A DNA stretch of 64,000 bases from Campylobacter sp. RM10537 (GTDB taxonomy: Bacteria > Campylobacterota > Campylobacteria > Campylobacterales > Campylobacteraceae). The notes under the pieces are model-generated. The model saw only the letters and a list, made by a program, of their open reading frames with translations, was not told where the DNA came from and ran no database searches. The stretch lies in NCBI RefSeq assembly GCF_022369435.1, contig NZ_CP059597.1:372001-436000 (forward strand), in the 5' to 3' direction. Made by a program: the position numbers and the translations under genes. Positions 39,952 through 48,905 of this stretch are shown here, piece by piece (positions within the stretch are counted from its first letter, which is position 1; every line of letters begins with the position of its first letter).

Positions 39952-40039
39952 TCTAAATTTTTATTAAAAGAAAGGTTTTAAATGAAATTTAATTGCCTTA
40001 ATACAAGCAAAATATGTTCCAAAATTTGTTTTTTTTTGC

Positions 40040-40045
40040 TAAAAT
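40040..40045 (+). promoter_or_regulatory. Extended -10 of the S4-tsaE-lptB-rpoN operon
   Basis: TGCTAAAAT preceded by a T run ends eight bases before the ATG at 40054. The predicted start of transcription is within about three bases of the ATG, so the message would be leaderless or nearly so; there is no ribosome-binding site. Confidence 0.55.
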
Positions 40046-40053
40046 TCATTCCT

Positions 40054-40299
40054 ATGAGAGTGGATAAATTTTTAAATGTGGTTAATATCACTAAAAGGCG
40101 AGTAATTTCTGAAGATATGTGCAAAAGCGGGGTGGTTAAAATTAATGATAAAGTTGCTAAAGCGAGTAAGGAAGTAAAAATAGGAGATATTATTAGTTTA
40201 CATTTTATGCAATATACTCAAGAATATAAGGTTTTAGCTATACCCTCTACTAAAAGTATTCCTAAAAATACTCAAAATCAATATGTGGAAAAATTATGA
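40054..40299 (+). CDS. S4-domain RNA-binding protein (Hsp15/RqcP-like)
   Basis: 81 residues, an S4 fold alone: MRVDKFLNVVNITKRR at the start, then SGVVKINDKVAKASKEVKIGDII. Small stand-alone S4 proteins of this type (Hsp15, RqcP) bind ribosomes or stalled large subunits. A longer frame runs upstream to 39982 but would include an unlikely N-terminus with no ribosome site, so the MRVDKFL start is chosen. It overlaps tsaE by four bases. Precise role uncertain. Confidence 0.85.
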   Translation: MRVDKFLNVVNITKRRVISEDMCKSGVVKINDKVAKASKEVKIGDIISLHFMQYTQEYKVLAIPSTKSIPKNTQNQYVEKL

Positions 40300-40700
40300 A
40301 AGAAATTGTTTTATCCAAAGAAGAAATAGATCAAATTTTTTCTTATTTGCCTTGTAAAGGAGTGGTTTTATTACAAGGAGATTTAGCTAGTGGTAAAACT
40401 AGTTTGGTTCAAGCTTGGGTTAAATTTTTAAATTTAAGTGATCAAGTAACTTCTCCAACTTTTTCTATTATGCAAAAATACCAAAATGAAAATATTTGCA
40501 TATATCATTATGATATTTATCAAGAAGGATTAGAAGGGCTTTTGAAAAATGGATTATTTGATAATTTATTTGAGGAAGGTTTGCATTTGGTAGAATGGGG
40601 AGATGAACAGCTAAAAGAAAAATTATTTCAATTTGGAATTTTATCAACGGTTGTTAAAATTAGTGTTGAAAAGAATAAAAGAAAGTATGAAATTTTATGA
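40296..40700 (+). CDS. tsaE: tRNA threonylcarbamoyladenosine synthesis ATPase TsaE
   Basis: 134 residues, normal. P-loop LQGDLASGKTSLVQAW near residue 26, TSPTFSIMQKY near 52, HYDIYQ near 70 and VEWGDE near 98, all TsaE landmarks. It powers the TsaBD complex in making t6A in tRNA. Overlaps lptB by four bases. Confidence 0.94.
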   Translation: MKEIVLSKEEIDQIFSYLPCKGVVLLQGDLASGKTSLVQAWVKFLNLSDQVTSPTFSIMQKYQNENICIYHYDIYQEGLEGLLKNGLFDNLFEEGLHLVEWGDEQLKEKLFQFGILSTVVKISVEKNKRKYEIL

Positions 40701-41425
40701 GTAAGCTACAAATAATCAACTTAGAAAAAATCATAAAAAAAACAAAAATAATACAAGATGTATCATTAGAATTAAATAGTGGTGAAGTTGTTGGACTTTT
40801 AGGGCCAAATGGAGCAGGAAAAACTACTACTTTTTATATGATATGTGGTTTAATTACTCCAAGCAATGGAAAAGTTTTGCTTGATGGCGTGGATATCACT
40901 AAAGAGCCATTAAATAAACGCGCTAGAAAAGGAATTGGATATTTGCCGCAAGAAAGTAGTATTTTTAAAGATTTAAGCGTTGAGGATAATTTACTTTTAG
41001 CGGCACAAATTTTTTATAAAGATAAAAAAGTTTTAAATGAAAAAGTGGAGCAAATGCTTGAACTTTTAAGTATAGAACCGATTCGATTAAGAAAAGGTTT
41101 GAGTTTAAGTGGAGGGGAAAGAAGGCGTTGTGAACTAGCAAGAAGTTTGATGTGTGAGCCTAAATTTTTACTTCTTGATGAACCATTTGCTGGAGTTGAT
41201 CCTATTGCGGTTTCTGAAATTCAAACTTTAATTAAAGAGCTTAAAAAATTAAATATTGGAATTTTAATAACTGATCACAATGTACGCGAGACTTTGGCAA
41301 TTTGTGATAGAGCTTATGTAATCCGTTCTGGATCTTTATTAGCAAGTGGAAATGCTGAAGAAATTGCAAACAATAAAGATGTAAAAAAATACTATTTAGG
41401 AGCGGAGTTTAAGCTCCTAGATTAA
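40697..41425 (+). CDS. lptB: LPS export ABC transporter ATPase LptB
   Basis: 242 residues. Walker A GPNGAGKTTTFY near residue 36, Q-loop GYLPQESSIF, signature LSGGERRRCELAR near 138, Walker B FLLLDEPFAGVDP near 156 and the switch His in LITDHNVRET. The QESSIFKDLSVEDN and FAGVDP sequences are typical of LptB. It energises extraction of lipooligosaccharide from the inner membrane. Placed directly before rpoN, a very common arrangement; stop and start overlap (TAATG). Confidence 0.96.
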   Translation: MSKLQIINLEKIIKKTKIIQDVSLELNSGEVVGLLGPNGAGKTTTFYMICGLITPSNGKVLLDGVDITKEPLNKRARKGIGYLPQESSIFKDLSVEDNLLLAAQIFYKDKKVLNEKVEQMLELLSIEPIRLRKGLSLSGGERRRCELARSLMCEPKFLLLDEPFAGVDPIAVSEIQTLIKELKKLNIGILITDHNVRETLAICDRAYVIRSGSLLASGNAEEIANNKDVKKYYLGAEFKLLD

Positions 41426-42675
41426 TGTTAAAACAAAAAGTTACTCAGGGCGCAAAAACAAAAATTTCTCAGACTCTACGTTCTTGGCTTCCTATTTTAC
41501 AAGCCAATATAGAAGATTTAAAAGAAAATTTGGACAAATTTGCAGAAGAAAATCCTTTTTTAAATGTTCAAGATGCGATTAAAACTTCTGAAAAGGGAAA
41601 GAATTATTTTGATTCTTTTTATAAAAACAATACAAATTCAGCCATGGTTGAAAGCATGGGTATTGGTAAAAAAAGCGTTTATGAGCTTTTAAGTGAACAG
41701 ATTATTCCTCCACTTTTTCCTACAAAAAAATCTCAAAATATTGCAAATAAAATTATTGAATGTCTTAACCATGAAGGATATTTTGAATATGATCAAGAAG
41801 TTATGCAAAATATCGATGAAAAGGATCTTGAAAATATTAGGATGCGCTTTAGATTTTTAGATCCAATAGGTGTAGGTGCTAAAGACTATAAAGAAGCTTT
41901 TTTATTTGCTCTAGAAAATGAAAGTATAGATGAAGAGCTTTATGATTTTTGTAAATTGCTTATATTGGATTTTGAAAATATTCAAAACTATACAAAAGAA
42001 AAATTATACACCCAAGCAATTTCTGTCATAAAAAAATTTAGTATTCCGCCTTTTTTGGAATATTTTGAAGATTCTCAAGCTATTATTCCAGATATATTTA
42101 TTTTTCGTGAAAATGATGAGATTAAGGTAAAAATTAATGATGAATATTATCCTGAAATTTCTATTGAAACAGATGGAATTGATCATGAATATTTAACTCA
42201 TTATATTAAAGAAGCTAAGAATTTAGTAGATGCTTTAGCTATGAGAAAAGCAACTTTGTATAAAATAGGATTAATGATAGTAGAACATCAATATGATTTT
42301 TTTGTAGGCAAAGATATCAAGCCTATGACCTTAAAAGATATTGCTGAAGATTTAGATCGTAATGCTTCTACGGTTTCAAGAGCGATTGCAAATAAATATT
42401 TAAGTTGCGAAAGAGGATTAATCCCCTTAAAAGATTTTTTTGCTTTTGCTCTTGATGAAGAAGGAGAAACTTCTAATGCGAGTGTGAAAGATTTTATTGC
42501 AAATTTAGTTAAAAATGAAAATCGCTTAAAACCTTTAAGCGATAGTAAAATTTTAAAACTTATACAAGATGAATTTAAGATTGATATTGGGCGTAGAACA
42601 GTTACTAAGTACCGAAAACATCTTAATATTGCAAGTTCTACAGATAGAAAAAAACTTTATGAACTTGAAGGATAA
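41425..42675 (+). CDS. rpoN: RNA polymerase sigma-54 factor RpoN
   Basis: 416 residues. Region I starts MLKQKVTQGAKTKISQTLRSWLPILQANIEDL, Gln/Leu-rich and bound by activators. The core-binding domain follows, then the helix-turn-helix LKDIAEDLDRNASTVSRAIANKYL near residue 310 and the RpoN box GRRTVTKYRKHLNI near 392, which reads the -24 element. In Campylobacter it is activated by FlgR and drives hook and basal-body genes. Two matching promoters occur in this window (18883-18900, 59557-59572). Confidence 0.97.
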   Translation: MLKQKVTQGAKTKISQTLRSWLPILQANIEDLKENLDKFAEENPFLNVQDAIKTSEKGKNYFDSFYKNNTNSAMVESMGIGKKSVYELLSEQIIPPLFPTKKSQNIANKIIECLNHEGYFEYDQEVMQNIDEKDLENIRMRFRFLDPIGVGAKDYKEAFLFALENESIDEELYDFCKLLILDFENIQNYTKEKLYTQAISVIKKFSIPPFLEYFEDSQAIIPDIFIFRENDEIKVKINDEYYPEISIETDGIDHEYLTHYIKEAKNLVDALAMRKATLYKIGLMIVEHQYDFFVGKDIKPMTLKDIAEDLDRNASTVSRAIANKYLSCERGLIPLKDFFAFALDEEGETSNASVKDFIANLVKNENRLKPLSDSKILKLIQDEFKIDIGRRTVTKYRKHLNIASSTDRKKLYELEG

Positions 42676-42696
42676 AAATTTAATCTGCTAAATTTT
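42675..42696 (+). terminator. Possible terminator after rpoN
   Basis: AAAATTTA and TAAATTTT flank a six-base loop (ATCTGC) right after the rpoN stop, followed by a T-rich run. The stem has no G-C pairs, so strength is doubtful. Confidence 0.3.
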
Positions 42697-42755
42697 AATA
42701 TTTAATTTTTATTTAAATTATTTAATAAATGTTATCTTTTCTTTTTAAATTATGA

Positions 42756-42761
42756 TACAAT
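42756..42761 (+). promoter_or_regulatory. -10 element upstream of broken dcuB
   Basis: TACAAT in TATGATACAATGAAAT, 37 bases before the dcuB ATG, with AAAAGGA properly placed before the start. The promoter looks intact although the gene is broken. Confidence 0.5.
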
Positions 42762-42797
42762 GAAATTACAATTTTTATAATTTAAAAAGGATCTAAA

Positions 42798-44333
42798 ATG
42801 GATTTTTTTACAAATCTTAGTGAAGGATGGCAATTTTTTATTCAAATAATAGTAATACTTATTTGTCTTTTTTATGGTGCTAAAAAGGGTGGTATAGCTC
42901 TTGGATTGCTAGGCGGCATAGGCATTTTGATGTTGGTTTTTGTTTTTCATGTCCAGCCTGGAAAACCTGCGATTGATGTGATGCTTACTATTTTAGCTGT
43001 AGTTATTGCTAGTGCAACTTTGCAAGCAAGTGGCGGTTTAGATGTTATGCTTCAAATTGCTGAAAAAATTTTAAGAAAAAATCCTAAATTTTTAACTATT
43101 TTAGCTCCTTTTGTTACTTGTTTTCTAACAATGCTTTGTGGAACAGGGCATGTGGTATATACTATAATGCCTATAATTTATGATATTGCTATTAAAAATG
43201 GTATTCGCCCAGAACGTCCCATGGCAGCAGCTTCTATTTCTTCACAAATGGGAATCATAGCAAGTCCTGTTTCTGTAGCAGTTGTAAGTTTAACAGCTTT
43301 GCTTTTAAATACCTCTCATAAATTAGTTGGTTTTGATGGTTATATTAATTTGCTTCAAATCACCATACCCAGCACTTTTATAGGCGTTTTATGTGTGGGA
43401 ATCTTTTCTTGGTTTAGAGGTAAGGATTTAGATAAAGATGAAATTTTTAAAGAAAAATTGAAAGATTTAGAATTTAAAAAATATGTTTATGGAGAATCTA
43501 AAACGCTTTTGGGTGTTAAACTGGCAAAAAGCAATTGGGTTGCAATGTGGATTTTTATCATTGCAATTTTTTTAGTAGCTGCTATTGGAATTTTTGATAA
43601 TTTAAAACCAAATCGGGGTCAAAAAATGATGTATCAAGTACATATTAATAATACAATAGAATGAACTTTAAGTAGAAAAGATAAAGCTATAATTGATCTT
43701 TAAACAATTAACTTCTAATATAAAAGATCAATCAGATGTAGTTACGGCTATTGCACAAAAAGATAAACTTGGAAATCCAAGTTATAATTATATTTCTATG
43801 GTATCAATCATTCAAATGTTTATGCTTTTAGCAGGTGCTTTGATAATTATTTTCACAAAAACAGATGTAAAAAAGATAAGTTCTAATGAAATTTTAAACC
43901 TGGCATGGTGGCTCTTGTGGCAGTTTTTGGAATTTCTTGGATGGCTGATACGATGTTTGGGGTTCATACTCCCATGATGAAAACTTTATTTGGAAATATA
44001 GTTAAAGAACATCCTTGGACTTATGCTTTAATGTTGCTTTTAATTTCCAAATTTGTCAATTCTCAAGCAGCAGCTATTTCCGCTTTTGTTCCTTTGTCTT
44101 TAAGTATTGGTGTTAAGCCAGGCGTAATTATAGCTTTTGCAGCTGCTTGTTATGGATATTATATTTTGCCAACTTATCCAAGTGATTTAGCTACTATACA
44201 ATTTGATCGATCAGGAACAACTCATATTGGTAAATTTGTAATCAATCATAGTTTTATTTTGCCTGGACTTATTGGTGTAATTACTTCTTGTATAGCGGGT
44301 TATTTTATAGCAATGATGGCGGGATACCTTTAG
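42798..44333 (+). pseudogene. dcuB: Anaerobic C4-dicarboxylate antiporter DcuB, inactivated
   Basis: The first 288 codons are a clear Dcu[74 protein letters not shown]. The frame then meets TGA at 43662-43664, shifts forward by one near 43680-43693, and shifts back near 43890, where one T is missing from ATTTTTAAACC. The end ([44 protein letters not shown]) is again intact DcuB. Fumarate/succinate exchange by this protein should be lost. One stop plus two shifts makes a sequencing error unlikely as sole cause. Confidence 0.9.
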
Positions 44334-44424
44334 TTCAAAAATGATAAAGCAAATTATAAGGCTAGCAAGGATAGAATTAAGATCCTTTATTATAAAGTAA
44401 TTTTTATTAATTAGGATTTTATAA

Positions 44425-44502
44425 ATGATTTTTTTATTAATTTTGAGTTTGATACTTGCTTGTTATCTTTTTTATGCGCTTTTATATCCTGAAAAATTCT
44501 AA
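44425..44502 (+). CDS. kdpF: KdpF, small subunit of the K+-transporting ATPase
   Basis: 25 codons: MIFLLILSLILACYLFYALLYPEKF, a single membrane helix with the family's terminal YPE(K/R)F. It sits nine bases before kdpA, and has TTAGGA upstream. KdpF stabilises the KdpABC complex. The gene is easily missed because of its size. Confidence 0.88.
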   Translation: MIFLLILSLILACYLFYALLYPEKF

Positions 44503-44511
44503 AGGAAGAAT

Positions 44512-46203
44512 ATGTTAGAAATTATAATAGTGCTTCTGATATCTTTTGGCTTATCTTTAATTTTTGGACGTTATTTATATAAAATCGCTAATTTTAAAAA
44601 AACTATTTTTGATTTTATTTTTAATCCTATAGATGCTTTAATTTATAAAATTTGTGCTATTGATAGAAAAAATATGACTTGGAAACAGTATTCTTTGCAT
44701 TTGTGTATTTTTAATTTTTTAGTAGCTATTTTTTCTTTTATTATTTTTTTGTTTCAAGATAAATTTTTTTTAAATCCTAATTCCATCAAATCTATGTCTT
44801 TAGATCTGAGTTTAAATACTGCTATTAGTTTTATTACTAATACTAATTTACAGCATTATATTGGAGAAAATGCTTTAAGTTTATTTTCTCAAAGTACAGG
44901 AATTTTACTTGCTATGTTTGTTTCTGGCGTAAGTGGATATTGTGCTTGTATAGCTTTTTGTAGAGCATTTTGTGGTATGCAAATGGGAAATTATTATGAA
45001 GATTTTACTCGTATAATGACGCGCTTGATACTTCCTTTAAGTTTTATTATTTCTTTAATTTTCATTTCACAAGGTGTAGTGCAAAATTATTATCCAAATT
45101 TTCATCTTATAACTTTAGAAAATAAAATTCAAACTATAGCTACAGGTCCTGTTGCTGCTATTGAGTCGATCAAACACTTGGGAACTAATGGTGGAGGATT
45201 TTTTGGAGCCAACTCAAGCATGCCTTTTGAAAATCCCAATGCCTTGACTAATCTTATACAAATTTTATCTATGATGCTTATTCCAAGTTCTTGTGTTGTA
45301 GTTTTTGGCTTGATGGTTCATTATAAAAAAGAAAAGCAAGGTTTTGTTTTAATGGGAAAGCAAGGCGGTGTTATTTTCGGAGCTATGAGTATTATTTTCT
45401 TAATTTCTTTAGTTATTATCCATCATAGTGAAACTATCCCAAATCCTAATTTATCTTCTTTAGAGCTTAATCAAACTTTGGGTAATTTAGAGGGTAAAGA
45501 ATTAAGATTTGGAGTTAATTCATCTAGTCTATTTAGCGCTATTACAACTGCTTTTACAACGGGAAGTATTAACAATATGCACGATAGTTTAAATCCTTTA
45601 AGTATAGGAGTTGCTATGCTTAATATGATGCTTAATGTTGCTTTTGGTGGCGATGGTGTTGGGCTTATGAATATGATGATTTATGTTATTTTATGTGTAT
45701 TTATTTGTGCTTTAATGATAGGAAGAACTCCAGAATTTTTAGGAAAAAAAATAGAAAGTAAGCAAATGAAACTTATTGCCTTGGCTATTTTGATACATCC
45801 TTTATTAATTCTTGTTTTAAGTGCATTTGGAGTAATTTTCGCAAAAGACAGTATTTCAAATCCTAACTTTCATGGTTTAGCTCAAATTTTATATGAATTT
45901 ACATCTGCAACCGCAAATAATGGATCTGGACTCGAGGGACTTAAAGATAATGATTTATTTTGGAATTTAAGTACAGCTTTTGCTATGTTTTGTGGACGTT
46001 ATCTTATATTAATCATACAATTAGCAATTGCAGGATCGTTTTTAAAGCAAAAAACTCAAGAAGGTAGCACAAATACCTTAAAAACAGATAGTTTGACTTT
46101 TATGTTTGTTTTAATTTGTATAGTTTATATTTTTACAGCATTAACCTTTTTTCCGGTGCTAACGCTTTCTAGTGTGGCTGAATATTTATCTTTGTGGTAT
46201 TAA
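44512..46203 (+). CDS. kdpA: K+-transporting ATPase subunit A
   Basis: 563 residues, full length, about ten membrane helices. Selectivity-filter-like loops are present: TNTNLQHYIGEN near residue 108, LGTNGGGFFGANS near 222, AITTAFTTGSINNMHDSL near 343 and TSATANNGSGLEG near 465. KdpA is the potassium channel-like subunit. The frame is unbroken and has no poly-G tract, in contrast to the phase-variable or broken versions I recall in some C. jejuni. RBS AAGGAAG precedes the ATG. Confidence 0.97.
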   Translation: MLEIIIVLLISFGLSLIFGRYLYKIANFKKTIFDFIFNPIDALIYKICAIDRKNMTWKQYSLHLCIFNFLVAIFSFIIFLFQDKFFLNPNSIKSMSLDLSLNTAISFITNTNLQHYIGENALSLFSQSTGILLAMFVSGVSGYCACIAFCRAFCGMQMGNYYEDFTRIMTRLILPLSFIISLIFISQGVVQNYYPNFHLITLENKIQTIATGPVAAIESIKHLGTNGGGFFGANSSMPFENPNALTNLIQILSMMLIPSSCVVVFGLMVHYKKEKQGFVLMGKQGGVIFGAMSIIFLISLVIIHHSETIPNPNLSSLELNQTLGNLEGKELRFGVNSSSLFSAITTAFTTGSINNMHDSLNPLSIGVAMLNMMLNVAFGGDGVGLMNMMIYVILCVFICALMIGRTPEFLGKKIESKQMKLIALAILIHPLLILVLSAFGVIFAKDSISNPNFHGLAQILYEFTSATANNGSGLEGLKDNDLFWNLSTAFAMFCGRYLILIIQLAIAGSFLKQKTQEGSTNTLKTDSLTFMFVLICIVYIFTALTFFPVLTLSSVAEYLSLWY

Positions 46204-46216
46204 ATAAGGAGTGCTA

Positions 46217-48262
46217 ATGTCTAAAAAACAAAATAAACTTATCACAAAAGAAATTTTAAGCACTGCTATTAAAGGAGCATTTTTTAAATTTGATCCACGC
46301 TTTATGATTAAAAATCCTACAATGTTTATTGTAGAGATTGGTTTTGTTATCACGCTTATTTTAAGTTTTTTTCCTAGTTTATTTGGGGGAGATAATCAAG
46401 AAAGGATTTATAATATTTTAATCACTTTAATTCTTTTTGTTACTTTATTGTTTGCAAATTTTGCAGAAAGTATAGCAGAAGGCAGAGGCAAAGCACAAGC
46501 AGCTACTTTAAAGCAAAGTAAAAAAGATTTTAAAGCAAGATTAATTAAAAATGATGGTAGCGAAGAAATGTTAAGTGCTAGTAAATTAAAAATAGGCGAT
46601 ATTGTTTTAGTTAGAGCAGGAGAGCTTATACCTAATGATGGAGAAGTTATCGAAGGGGCAGCTAGTGTTGATGAATCAGCAATTACTGGAGAAAGTGCAC
46701 CTGTGATGCGTGAAGCAGGGGGTGATTTTTCTTCTGTAACTGGAGGAACAACGGTTTTAACGGATTTTTTAAAAATTAAAATTTTAGTAGGTGCTGGAGA
46801 AAGTTTCTTGGATAAAATGATTAATTTAGTTGAAGGAGCTGCACGTCAAAAAACGCCAAATGAAATCGCATTAAATATTCTTTTAATTGTTCTTAGTCTC
46901 AGTTTTTTAATTGTTGTAGTTAGTTTATATCCTTTTATGCAATTTTTAAACGTTAATTTACCTATTTCTTGGCTAATTGCTTTACTTGTATGTTTAATTC
47001 CTACTACTATAGGAGGACTTCTTTCAGCTATAGGTATAGCTGGAATGGATAGAGTAACTTGTTTTAATGTGATAGCACTTTCTGGAAAAGCGGTAGAAAA
47101 TTGCGGTGATGTTGATACTATGATTTTAGATAAAACAGGTACAATTACTTTTGGCAATCGTTTGGCTAATGAATTTTACGAAGTCCAAGGTGTTAATAAA
47201 GATCAATTAATCAATGCATGCTTACTATCTTCCTTAAAAGATGAAACTCCAGAAGGAAAAAGTATCGTTGTATTAGCAAATAAAATGGGATATCACTGTG
47301 ATCAAAAAGAAATTCAAGATGCGATTGATTTTAGTGCTCAAAATAGAATGAGCGGTGTTAATTTAAAGGATGGTACTCAAATTCGCAAAGGAGCTTTTGA
47401 CACTATTAAGACCTATATTGATAAAATGGGTGGAAAAATTCCAAGTGATTTAGAAACAAAAGTAATGCAAATTTCAAATCTGGGTGGAACTCCTTTAGTA
47501 GTAAGTCAAAATAAAGAAATTTTAGGAGTGATTTATCTAAAAGATACTGTAAAACCAGGTCTTAAGGAGCGATTTGCAAAATTAAGAAAAATGGGTATTA
47601 AAACTCTTATGTGCACTGGGGATAATCCTCTAACAGCTGCTACGATAGCTAAAGAAGCTGGACTCGATGGTTTTATAGCAGAATGCAAACCAGAAGATAA
47701 AATAGAAGCCATAAAAAAAGAACAAGCAGAAGGTAAGATTGTTGCAATGACAGGAGATGGTACTAATGATGCTCCAGCACTCGCACAAGCTGATGTAGGT
47801 ATTGCAATGAATTCAGGAACAGCAGCTGCTAAAGAAGCAGCTAATATGATTGATCTTGACTCAAATCCTACAAAAATTTTAGAAATTGTAGAAATAGGTA
47901 AAGGTTTATTAATTACTAGAGGAAGTTTAACAACTTTTAGCATGGCTAATGATATTGCTAAATATTTTGCTATTTTACCAGCTATGTTTAGTGTAGTTTT
48001 GCCACAAATGCAAATTTTAAATATTATGCATTTACAAACCCCTCAAAGTGCGATTTTATCGGCATTAATTTTTAATGCAATAATAATTCCTTTACTTATA
48101 CCTATTGCTATGCGTGGTGTTAAATTTAGAGCCATTAAAAGTGAAATGTTGCTTTTGAGAAATTTAGGAATTTATGGAATTGGCGGAGTAATTGCTCCTT
48201 TTATTGGTATTAAAATTATTGATATTCCTACAGCTTGGTTGCTTAGAATTTTAGGAGTTTAG
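46217..48262 (+). CDS. kdpB: K+-transporting P-type ATPase subunit B
   Basis: 681 residues from the ATG at 46217, which has AAGGAG five bases upstream; an in-frame GTG at 46211 lies inside that site. P-type ATPase motifs are all present: [10 protein letters not shown] near residue 154, [11 protein letters not shown] near 307 with the phosphorylated Asp, [13 protein letters not shown] near 470, and [21 protein letters not shown] near 515. It couples ATP hydrolysis to high-affinity K+ uptake. Confidence 0.97.
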   Translation: MSKKQNKLITKEILSTAIKGAFFKFDPRFMIKNPTMFIVEIGFVITLILSFFPSLFGGDNQERIYNILITLILFVTLLFANFAESIAEGRGKAQAATLKQSKKDFKARLIKNDGSEEMLSASKLKIGDIVLVRAGELIPNDGEVIEGAASVDESAITGESAPVMREAGGDFSSVTGGTTVLTDFLKIKILVGAGESFLDKMINLVEGAARQKTPNEIALNILLIVLSLSFLIVVVSLYPFMQFLNVNLPISWLIALLVCLIPTTIGGLLSAIGIAGMDRVTCFNVIALSGKAVENCGDVDTMILDKTGTITFGNRLANEFYEVQGVNKDQLINACLLSSLKDETPEGKSIVVLANKMGYHCDQKEIQDAIDFSAQNRMSGVNLKDGTQIRKGAFDTIKTYIDKMGGKIPSDLETKVMQISNLGGTPLVVSQNKEILGVIYLKDTVKPGLKERFAKLRKMGIKTLMCTGDNPLTAATIAKEAGLDGFIAECKPEDKIEAIKKEQAEGKIVAMTGDGTNDAPALAQADVGIAMNSGTAAAKEAANMIDLDSNPTKILEIVEIGKGLLITRGSLTTFSMANDIAKYFAILPAMFSVVLPQMQILNIMHLQTPQSAILSALIFNAIIIPLLIPIAMRGVKFRAIKSEMLLLRNLGIYGIGGVIAPFIGIKIIDIPTAWLLRILGV

Positions 48263-48263
48263 T

Positions 48264-48905
48264 ATGATTAGAACTTTGCTTAGTTTTTTTGTTGTTATGC
48301 TTGTTTTATGCTGCATTGTCTATCCCTTTGTTTTAAATGAAACAGCTAGATTTATTTTTCCTTATGAGGCAAGTGGAAGTTTGATCGATAAAAATGGAAA
48401 AGCTACGCTTGATATAAATAAAGCAGTTGGATCAAAGCTTTTAGGACAAGCTTTTACCCAGCCTTATTTTTTACACGGAAGAAGTTCAGCTATAAATTAT
48501 AATACAAGTGACACTAATCAAAGCATTGTTAATTCTGGCGGTTTTAATTATGCTATGTCCAATCCAGAATTAAAAGAGCGTATAACAAAAGATTTAAATC
48601 AATTTTTAAAACAAAATCCACATATTTTAAAAAAAGAAATTCCTATTGATTTATTAAGTGCTTCAGCCTCAGGACTTGATCCTCATATTAGCAAACAAGC
48701 GGCATGGATACAAATTCCTCGTATAATGAAATTTTCAAAATTAGATCAAAATCAAGTAGAAAAAATTATTAATAATAACACAGAAGATAAGTTTTTGGGT
48801 ATTTTTGGTGAGATGAAAGTTAATGTTTTAAAAGCTAATATAGCAATAAGTCAAGCTATGAAAGAGGGTAAAAATGCAACGACAAACACCCGAACAAATT
48901 CTTAA
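48264..48905 (+). CDS. kdpC: K+-transporting ATPase subunit C
   Basis: 213 residues with one N-terminal membrane helix (TLLSFFVVMLVLCCIVYPFVL). Conserved blocks: GSKLLGQAFTQPYFLHGRSSAINYN near residue 51 and DLLSASASGLDPHIS near 130. KdpC assists ATP binding by KdpB. It starts immediately after kdpB. Its last 32 bases are shared with kdpD in another frame, so its C-terminal tail ([11 protein letters not shown]) is encoded by overlap. Confidence 0.95.
   Translation: MIRTLLSFFVVMLVLCCIVYPFVLNETARFIFPYEASGSLIDKNGKATLDINKAVGSKLLGQAFTQPYFLHGRSSAINYNTSDTNQSIVNSGGFNYAMSNPELKERITKDLNQFLKQNPHILKKEIPIDLLSASASGLDPHISKQAAWIQIPRIMKFSKLDQNQVEKIINNNTEDKFLGIFGEMKVNVLKANIAISQAMKEGKNATTNTRTNS

Noticed and set aside
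39982..40053. Upstream extension of the S4 protein (extra 24 residues)
   Set aside because: It crosses the predicted promoter, lacks a ribosome site and the family starts at MRVDKFL.
43693..43977. A separate small membrane protein within the dcuB region
   Set aside because: Its sequence aligns to the middle of DcuB and is joined to intact DcuB sequence on both sides through frame shifts.
44362..44386. AAGGAT/ATCCTT inverted repeat upstream of kdpF as an operator or terminator
   Set aside because: Arms are only six bases with a nine-base loop, within expectation for AT-rich DNA, and no matching site was seen elsewhere.
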